Assembly (NCBI GenBank): GCA_937138275.1
Contig: CAKZOY010000432.1
Coordinates: 1-10,337, forward strand
Source: an uncultured Chloroflexota bacterium
GTDB lineage: Bacteria; Chloroflexota; Anaerolineae; B4-G1; DUEL01
Length of the DNA: 10,337 nt
Direction of reading: 5' to 3'
In this document: positions 6,560 through 10,337 of the stretch, piece after piece
How the letters are laid out: each line of letters starts with the position of its first letter
Numbering within the stretch: position 1 is the stretch's first letter
Program-made: the position numbers and the translations under genes
Notes under the pieces: generated by a model
The model's database searches: none
Told to the model about the DNA's origin: nothing
What the model saw: only the letters and a program-made list of their open reading frames with translations

Positions 6560-7417
6560 ATGGAAAGTGATCCTGGACATATGACCACCGCCCTGATGCT
6601 CCGGATTGCCGGAACTGCCCTGCTTATCCTGATCGGAGCGACATCTCTTCTGCCTCAGCCCGTCCTTGCCGACCCGCCGGACCCCGCCGCCCCGGATGCC
6701 CAATCGGTTCTCTCCCCTTACTGGCACCCGGCCGTCATCCGCTGGGAGGCCATTATCCTGGAGGAGGCGAACCGGCGCGGGATAGACCCGGACATGATTG
6801 CGGCGGTGATCTGGACCGAATCGCTGGGACGGCCGCACCTCCATAGTCCGGCAGGGGCCGTCGGGCTGATGGGGGTAATGCCCAAAGAGAAGGGATTCTC
6901 CTGGCGCCCCTCGGCGAAGGAACTGGAAGACCCCGCCCTGAACGTCTTCTGGGGCACGCGGACCCTCTCCATCGTCATTCGGCAGGCCCGGGGGGACATC
7001 TACCTGGCGCTGGCGGCCTACAACGGCGGCTGGGAACAAATTCACCTCTCCGGCCCACGCCGCTATGCGGAGGATACCCTGATGCACTACGCGCGAGCGG
7101 TGGCGGTGCGGATGGGTCTCCCTGCCGAAGGCCCCTGGACCGCTGCCCTGGCCGCGGTGGACCCCCGAGTTCGCACCGGGCTGACCGTCCTGGGCCCCCA
7201 GTACCCCCTCACCCGCTACGGCGCGCGGCCGGTCGTCCTCCGCCTGGGAGATTTCGGGACGGAAGGCCGCCCGACGACCCTGGTCTTTGCCCCCCGGAGC
7301 CCGGAGGACCTGGATGGCGATATCGGCCTCTGGCTCTGGTGGAACCGCAAAGTCCTTCGGCCTGCGGAATCCAGCCCGGCGATTGCCCAGGGTACGGCAG
7401 TGGTCTCCAACCGATAA
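6560..7417 (+). CDS. Secreted lytic transglycosylase (SLT, lysozyme-like fold)
   Basis: Predicted 285 residues, exported. It would cleave peptidoglycan between MurNAc and GlcNAc with formation of 1,6-anhydro-MurNAc. A hydrophobic segment at about 11-31 (ALMLRIAGTALLILIGATSLL) ends in PQPVLA before DPPDP, consistent with signal peptidase I cleavage near 37/38. The SLT domain spans about 62-185: catalytic E87 in IWTESLG, then SPAGAVGLMGVMP (96-108), and the AYNGG motif at 153-157. The usual Gln of GLMQxMP is Gly105. The remaining residues (about 190-285) form an extension with Trp-rich GLWLWWNRK that I cannot assign. ATG 6560 has AAGGGGT about 10 nt upstream. ATG 6581 would give a more standard signal-peptide n-region and is a real alternative. 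The gene lies 83 nt after speDE with a hairpin between, so it may be a separate unit. Confidence 0.88.
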   Translation: MESDPGHMTTALMLRIAGTALLILIGATSLLPQPVLADPPDPAAPDAQSVLSPYWHPAVIRWEAIILEEANRRGIDPDMIAAVIWTESLGRPHLHSPAGAVGLMGVMPKEKGFSWRPSAKELEDPALNVFWGTRTLSIVIRQARGDIYLALAAYNGGWEQIHLSGPRRYAEDTLMHYARAVAVRMGLPAEGPWTAALAAVDPRVRTGLTVLGPQYPLTRYGARPVVLRLGDFGTEGRPTTLVFAPRSPEDLDGDIGLWLWWNRKVLRPAESSPAIAQGTAVVSNR

Positions 7418-7472
7418 GACCCGGGCTCATATAAATCAAGGGTAACTGTTCAGCCGCGCATATTTTTCACCG

Positions 7473-7621
7473 CCGAGACGCAGAGGACACAGAGGGTTCC
7501 CGGAGAGACAATAGAACCCTTTGCATCTCTCTCTGGTTTTTCCTAATCACCACAAAGAGCACAAAGGACGGCACAAAGGGCACGAAGAATTTCATCACCT
7601 CTGTGCCCTCCGCGTCTCTGG
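7473..7621. repeat. REP-like element with imperfect inverted arms
   Basis: The left arm at 7473-7495 (CCGAGACGCAGAGGACACAG...) is an imperfect reverse complement of the right arm at 7598-7621 (CCTCTGTGCCCTCCGCGTCT...), with about three mismatches. Between them lie CACCACAAAGAGCACAAAGG-type units (from about 7549) and a 6-7-bp GGTTC/GAACC-type stem (about 7493-7520). Sequences of the form CACCACAGAGACACAGAG are widespread dispersed repeats in several bacterial phyla. From memory this belongs to that class, but family membership was not searched. Confidence 0.65.
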
Positions 7622-7718
7622 TCTGAAAATAAACTGCGGTTCGGCTCGTGGGTGGTCACTCCGATGGGTAGTGATAAACCTGATCGCCCAGTTCTATGCT
7701 GGTTTCATTTGCCCCTCC

Positions 7719-7785
7719 CCCTTACCCCCTCCCCGTCGAGGGCGGACGGATCGTCCGCCCCTACAACCCCACGGGGAGGTAAGGG
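7719..7785. repeat. Inverted repeat interrupted by a palindromic insert
   Basis: CCCTTACCCCCTCCCCGT (7719-7736) and ACGGGGAGGTAAGGG (7771-7785) are reverse complements apart from two extra C in the left arm. The 34 bases between them hold a separate palindrome (7740-7760) followed by CTACAACCCC. The layout suggests a small palindromic repeat nested inside an older inverted repeat. Confidence 0.6.
7740..7760. repeat. Perfect 9-bp hairpin (GGGCGGACG / CGTCCGCCC)
   Basis: GGGCGGACG (7740-7748), loop GAT, CGTCCGCCC (7752-7760), followed by CTAC. It is compact and strongly paired, and resembles palindromic repeats that occur many times per genome. Copy number here is unknown. Confidence 0.75.
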
Positions 7786-7803
7786 CAAGGACAAGCCTTG
7801 CCC
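7783..7803. repeat. 8-bp hairpin (GGGCAAGG / CCTTGCCC)
   Basis: GGGCAAGG (7783-7790), loop ACAAG, CCTTGCCC (7796-7803), extendable by one A-T pair (7782/7804). It abuts the preceding inverted repeat and is followed by TCTTTT, so as RNA it weakly resembles an intrinsic terminator for the transglycosylase transcript. The T-run is short and interrupted by a C. Confidence 0.6.
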
Positions 7804-7809
7804 TCTTTT

Positions 7810-7845
7810 CCCCCTTCTCCCCCGCTGCGGCGGGGGAGAAGGGGG
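7810..7845. repeat. Perfect 16-bp hairpin with TGCG loop
   Basis: CCCCCTTCTCCCCCGC (7810-7825), loop TGCG (7826-7829), GCGGGGGAGAAGGGGG (7830-7845). All 16 pairs are Watson-Crick. The flanking CCAGGGGGATGAGGGGG completes a C/G-rich repeat type that I recall from Chloroflexota intergenic DNA. It would be very stable as RNA or as extruded DNA. Confidence 0.85.
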
Positions 7846-7870
7846 CCAGGGGGATGAGGGGGCGCTAAGG

Positions 7871-7896
7871 CCAGACCCTGCCTGCACGAGGTCTGG
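7871..7896. repeat. Small hairpin (CCAGACC / GGTCTGG)
   Basis: Perfect 7-bp arms at 7871-7877 and 7890-7896 around a 12-nt loop. It lies between the C/G-rich cluster and the heptamer tract and is probably another dispersed repeat fragment. Confidence 0.5.
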
Positions 7897-7924
7897 ATAT
7901 GAGCCAAAAGTGTCAGGTGGCTAG

Positions 7925-7966
7925 TCCCCAATCCCCAATACCCAATACCCAGCACCCCATTCCCAC
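7925..7966. repeat. Six heptamers (TCCCCAA/TACCCAA type) abutting the ZIP promoter
   Basis: Exact 7-nt periodicity: TCCCCAA, TCCCCAA, TACCCAA, TACCCAG, CACCCCA, TTCCCAC. The last unit ends directly before TTGACA. Together with the GCGATAT array at 1-62 this is a second heptanucleotide repeat in one window. Confidence 0.7.
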
Positions 7967-7995
7967 TTGACAGAATCCCCACCTTCTGTCATACT
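7967..7995 (+). promoter_or_regulatory. Sigma70-type promoter of the ZIP-lctP pair
   Basis: A consensus -35 TTGACA (7967-7972), a 17-nt spacer and -10 CATACT (7990-7995; 4 of 6, keeping the key A2 and T6). Transcription would begin near 8001-8004, only a few bases before the ATG at 8006, so the mRNA should be leaderless or nearly so. In agreement, no Shine-Dalgarno precedes 8006. Confidence 0.65.
7968..7991. promoter_or_regulatory. Operator-like perfect inverted repeat TGACAGAA-N8-TTCTGTCA
   Basis: Perfect 8-bp arms at 7968-7975 and 7984-7991 fill the space between the promoter boxes, overlapping all but the first base of -35 and the first two bases of -10. A dimeric repressor bound here would block polymerase; a MerR-type activator is less likely because the spacer is 17 rather than 19-20 nt. 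Since the gene is a metal transporter, a metal-sensing regulator is the obvious candidate, but the half-site does not match a Zur, MntR or DtxR consensus I know. Confidence 0.6.
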
Positions 7996-8005
7996 TATCC
8001 CCGCT

Positions 8006-8779
8006 ATGGAACACATATTCCACCAACTATTCGGCGAAAACCTCATCCTGATGGGTGTTGTCGGCACCCTGATCACCGGCTTCGCCACCGGCGTCGGTGC
8101 ACTCCCGGTGCTTTTCACCCGGCAGGTGCCGGAGCGGCTGATGGATGCTCTGTTGGGCTTTGCGGCGGGTGTAATGCTGGCGGCCACCGCTTTCAGCCTG
8201 ATCCTCCCGGCCATTGAGTGGGGCGGAGTACTTCCAGCCGGGGGCGGAATCCTCATCGGTGCCCTCTTCCTGGCCTTTCTGGACCACCGCCTTCCCCACA
8301 CCCACTTCATCAAGGGGGCGGAGGGTCCCGCTTCCCACCTCCGCCGCGTCTGGCTGCTCATTATCGCCATCACCCTGCACAATTTCCCCGAAGGGTTAGC
8401 AGTGGGCGTGGGCTTTGGCTCTGGCCATCTCCCGGAGGCGCTCGCCCTGATGGCCGCCATCGCCCTGCAGAATATGCCCGAAGGGCTGGCGGTGGCTCTT
8501 CCTTTGGTGCGGGAACGGTGGCCGCGCGGCCGCGCCCTCCTCTACGCCCTTGGTTCGGGGATGGCCGAACCGCTGGCCGGGCTTCTGGGAGTGATCGCCG
8601 TCACCGCGATGCACGCCCTTTTGCCCTGGGCGATGGGCTTCGCCGCAGGCGCCATGCTCTACGTCGTCTCCGACGAAATCATCCCCGAAACCCACAGCCG
8701 CGGCTTTGAGATGGAGGGGACCTGGGGAGTCATCATCGGCTTCCTGGTCATGATGATTCTGGACACCGCCCTGGGGTAA
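8006..8779 (+). CDS. ZIP-family divalent metal transporter (GufA/ZupT-like)
   Basis: Predicted 257-residue inner-membrane protein with about eight membrane segments (roughly 12-34, 45-65, 78-93, 113-137, 143-166, 176-200, 203-222, 236-254). The ZIP metal-site signatures are present: HNFPEGLAVGV at 125-135 (TM4) and QNMPEGLAVA at 155-164 (TM5), where the binuclear metal site of the family forms. A His-rich loop, DHRLPHTH (93-100), lies between TM3 and TM4 as usual. GMAEPLAGLLG and DEIIPETH follow in the C-terminal half. It should import Zn2+, or Fe2+/Mn2+; sequence alone does not settle specificity. ATG 8006 is chosen because it fits the promoter. An in-frame TTG at 7967 is part of the -35 box and would add 13 residues not expected for the family. 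The next gene starts 3 nt after the stop. Confidence 0.93.
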   Translation: MEHIFHQLFGENLILMGVVGTLITGFATGVGALPVLFTRQVPERLMDALLGFAAGVMLAATAFSLILPAIEWGGVLPAGGGILIGALFLAFLDHRLPHTHFIKGAEGPASHLRRVWLLIIAITLHNFPEGLAVGVGFGSGHLPEALALMAAIALQNMPEGLAVALPLVRERWPRGRALLYALGSGMAEPLAGLLGVIAVTAMHALLPWAMGFAAGAMLYVVSDEIIPETHSRGFEMEGTWGVIIGFLVMMILDTALG

Positions 8780-8782
8780 GCG

Positions 8783-10321
8783 ATGGCCTTCCTGCTGGAC
8801 TGGCTCCTCGCCTTCACGCCTATCGCCGCCATCCTGGGCCTGATGGTCGGCCTGCGCTGGAGTGGGACACGGGCCGGCCCCGTCGGCTGGGTGCTGGCCC
8901 TCATCATTGCCGCTCTGCGCTTCGGCGCCGGGACGGACGTCCTCTTCTGGGCCCAGGGGCGCGGCCTTTTCTTCACCCTCTTCGTTCTCTACATCATCTG
9001 GGCCGCCCTGCTCTTCTACCGGGTCACCGATGAGGCCGGAGCCGTCGCCGCCATCGGCCTGGACCTCCCCCGCCTGACCTCGGACCGGGCCCTGCAGGCC
9101 CTCATCCTCGGCTGGGCTTTCTGCTCCTTCCTGCAGGGCGTGGGCGGATTCGGCGTACCGGTGGCTGTCCTCTCCCCCCTGTTCCTGAGCCTGGGCTTTC
9201 CCACCGTGGCAGCGGTCGTCATCCCGTCCGTCGGCCACGGCTGGTCGGTCACCTTCGGCTCCCTGGGCTCCTCGTTCTACGCACTGATGGCCGCATCGGG
9301 ACGGCCGGGGGAAGAACTGGGCCCTCCATCTGCCCTGCTTCTGGGACTGGCCTGCTTTCTCTGCGGCGCAGGCGTCCTCTGGGCCGCAGGCGGCCCCCGC
9401 ACTCTGCGCCACGGACTGGTCCCGATGCTCCTCATCGGGACGGCAATGGCCGGGGTTCAGTACCTGGTCGTCCGGGCGCGGATGTGGGCTATCGGCGGGC
9501 TGTGCGGCTCCCTGGCAGGGATCGCTGTGGGCGTCGTCTGGGCCCGCCGCCGTCGCCCCGACCTGTCTACCATCCCCGACCCGCCCGCCCGCATGCCGCT
9601 GATCTGGGCGCTGGTCCCCTACGGCATCCTCATCGCCATGATCTTCGCCGCCCAACTCCTGCCGCCGGTAGAGGACGCCCTGAACCGTGTTATGCTCCGC
9701 GTCGCCGTCCCGGAACTGGCCACCGCGCGCGGCTGGCGAACCCCCGCCGGGTTCACCACCGGCATCTCCGTCTTTGGACACGCCGGCGCCCTGCTGGTCT
9801 ACGCGTCCCTTCTCACCGCCGTCCTCTACGCCCGGCAGCGACGGTACAGGCCAGGCGCGCTGCGCCGCATCGGGCGGGACGTCCTGCGCCGCGCCCTGCC
9901 CGCCACCATCGGCATCATCACCATGGTCGGTATGGCCGTGACGATGGAACACGCCGGAATGACCTACATCCTGGCCGAGGGCGTGAGCCGGTTGGCGGGA
10001 CGGGCACTTCTCCTGGCCTCGCCGTTCATCGGCGCGCTGGGCGCCTTTATGACCGGCTCCAACACCAACTCCAACGTCGTCTTCGGCGCATTCCAGCAGC
10101 AGGCAGCAACCCTTGCCGGGCTGAACCCCATCCTGGCCCTGGCCGCCCAGACGGCGGGCGCGGCGGTCGGGAGCACCTTCGCCCCGGCCAAAATCATCGT
10201 CGGCTGCGCCACCGTCCGCGCCAGCGAGAGCCAGACGATGCGCAAAGTGGTTACCTACGGGGTGGTCATCCTGACCGCGCTGGCGCTGGCAACTGGGCTG
10301 TGGGGATGGTTGGGTAAGTAG
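8783..10321 (+). CDS. lctP: LctP-family L-lactate/organic-acid permease
   Basis: Predicted 512-residue integral membrane protein, complete in the window and slightly shorter than typical LctP/LldP/GlcA proteins (about 530-560). Some twelve or more hydrophobic segments are spread along the whole length. Family marks are GVGGFGVPVAVLSPLFLSLG (119-138), GSLGSSF (159-165), MTGSNTNSNVVFGAFQQQAA (423-442) and a late GSTFAPAKIIVG stretch. The usual EGxxGFG acid is Gln118 here, so it is a divergent member; lactate, glycolate or another short hydroxy acid are possible substrates, taken up with protons. No lactate-oxidation gene (lld, lut, glc) lies nearby. It starts 3 nt after the ZIP stop with only a weak GGGG ribosome site inside the ZIP end, so it is probably cotranscribed and translationally coupled. 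The symbol reflects family, not proven substrate. Confidence 0.9.
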   Translation: MAFLLDWLLAFTPIAAILGLMVGLRWSGTRAGPVGWVLALIIAALRFGAGTDVLFWAQGRGLFFTLFVLYIIWAALLFYRVTDEAGAVAAIGLDLPRLTSDRALQALILGWAFCSFLQGVGGFGVPVAVLSPLFLSLGFPTVAAVVIPSVGHGWSVTFGSLGSSFYALMAASGRPGEELGPPSALLLGLACFLCGAGVLWAAGGPRTLRHGLVPMLLIGTAMAGVQYLVVRARMWAIGGLCGSLAGIAVGVVWARRRRPDLSTIPDPPARMPLIWALVPYGILIAMIFAAQLLPPVEDALNRVMLRVAVPELATARGWRTPAGFTTGISVFGHAGALLVYASLLTAVLYARQRRYRPGALRRIGRDVLRRALPATIGIITMVGMAVTMEHAGMTYILAEGVSRLAGRALLLASPFIGALGAFMTGSNTNSNVVFGAFQQQAATLAGLNPILALAAQTAGAAVGSTFAPAKIIVGCATVRASESQTMRKVVTYGVVILTALALATGLWGWLGK

Positions 10322-10337
10322 ACAAGGATGCAAGGAT

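Larger units (their letters stand above)
7418..8005. other. Repeat-rich intergenic region without a convincing gene
   Basis: Nearly 590 bases separate the transglycosylase and ZIP genes. Short ORFs here lack ribosome-binding sites and consist of translated repeat. The content is REP-like inverted arms (7473-7621), a plain stretch (7622-7710) in which I see nothing, a C/G-rich cluster of nested hairpins (7711-7860), a small hairpin (7871-7896), six heptamers (7925-7966) and the ZIP promoter (7967-7995). No tRNA, transposase remnant or terminator with a T-run is visible. Confidence 0.8.

Noticed and set aside
7521..7924. Short ORFs in the intergenic region
   Set aside because: They run through REP-like and hairpin repeats, lack ribosome sites, and give Pro/Gly/Arg-rich peptides without motifs.
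7925..7966. CRISPR array
   Set aside because: Seven-nt contiguous units without spacers; no cas genes in the window.
7967..8005. TTG start giving a 270-residue ZIP protein
   Set aside because: The TTG is the first half of a consensus -35 box; ATG 8006 fits the promoter and the family's usual N-terminus.

Overview
The window is a GC-rich bacterial segment whose eight clear protein genes all lie on the + strand. The best guess for the source is Chloroflexota (Anaerolineae-like), possibly thermophilic. This rests on general resemblance only: an hsp20-lon pair, a fused class 1b SpeD-SpeE, a PHP/AlbA_2 protein and REP-like repeats in the intergenic DNA. No rRNA or marker gene is present, so this placement is an inference.

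Positions 1-5090 hold a tightly packed block: a small heat-shock protein, Lon protease, a stand-alone response-regulator receiver domain, and a PHP metallophosphoesterase fused to an AlbA_2 (Schlafen-type) domain and an unassigned C-terminal module. Every junction overlaps (ATGA at hsp20/lon and lon/receiver, TGATG or GTGA at receiver/PHP), so translation is probably coupled. The block reads as a proteostasis operon (holdase plus ATP-dependent protease) with a signalling or nucleic-acid module attached.

Positions 5087-6476 concern polyamines. A 96-nt spacer carries a possible leader ORF that starts by an ATGA overlap, a perfect 8-bp hairpin, and a duplicated 12-nt ribosome-binding sequence. 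It leads into one gene encoding S-adenosylmethionine decarboxylase fused to an aminopropyltransferase, so one polypeptide supplies both decarboxylated AdoMet and the transfer step. A secreted lytic transglycosylase follows (6560-7417).

Positions 7418-8005 contain no convincing gene. They are a patchwork of repeats: REP-like inverted arms, C/G-rich hairpins including a perfect 16-bp stem, a palindrome lying inside another inverted repeat, and six heptamers ending exactly at the -35 box of a promoter. That promoter (TTGACA-N17-CATACT) carries a perfect 8-8-8 inverted repeat between its boxes and leaves almost no 5' UTR before the next gene. It drives a ZIP-family metal transporter (8006-8779) and, 3 nt later, an LctP-family organic-acid permease (8783-10321).

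The points most worth following up are the leader region before the SpeD-SpeE fusion, the PHP-AlbA_2 protein in the hsp20-lon operon, and the operator-like inverted repeat at the nearly leaderless ZIP promoter. No phage, insertion sequence, CRISPR array or obvious defence island was seen.
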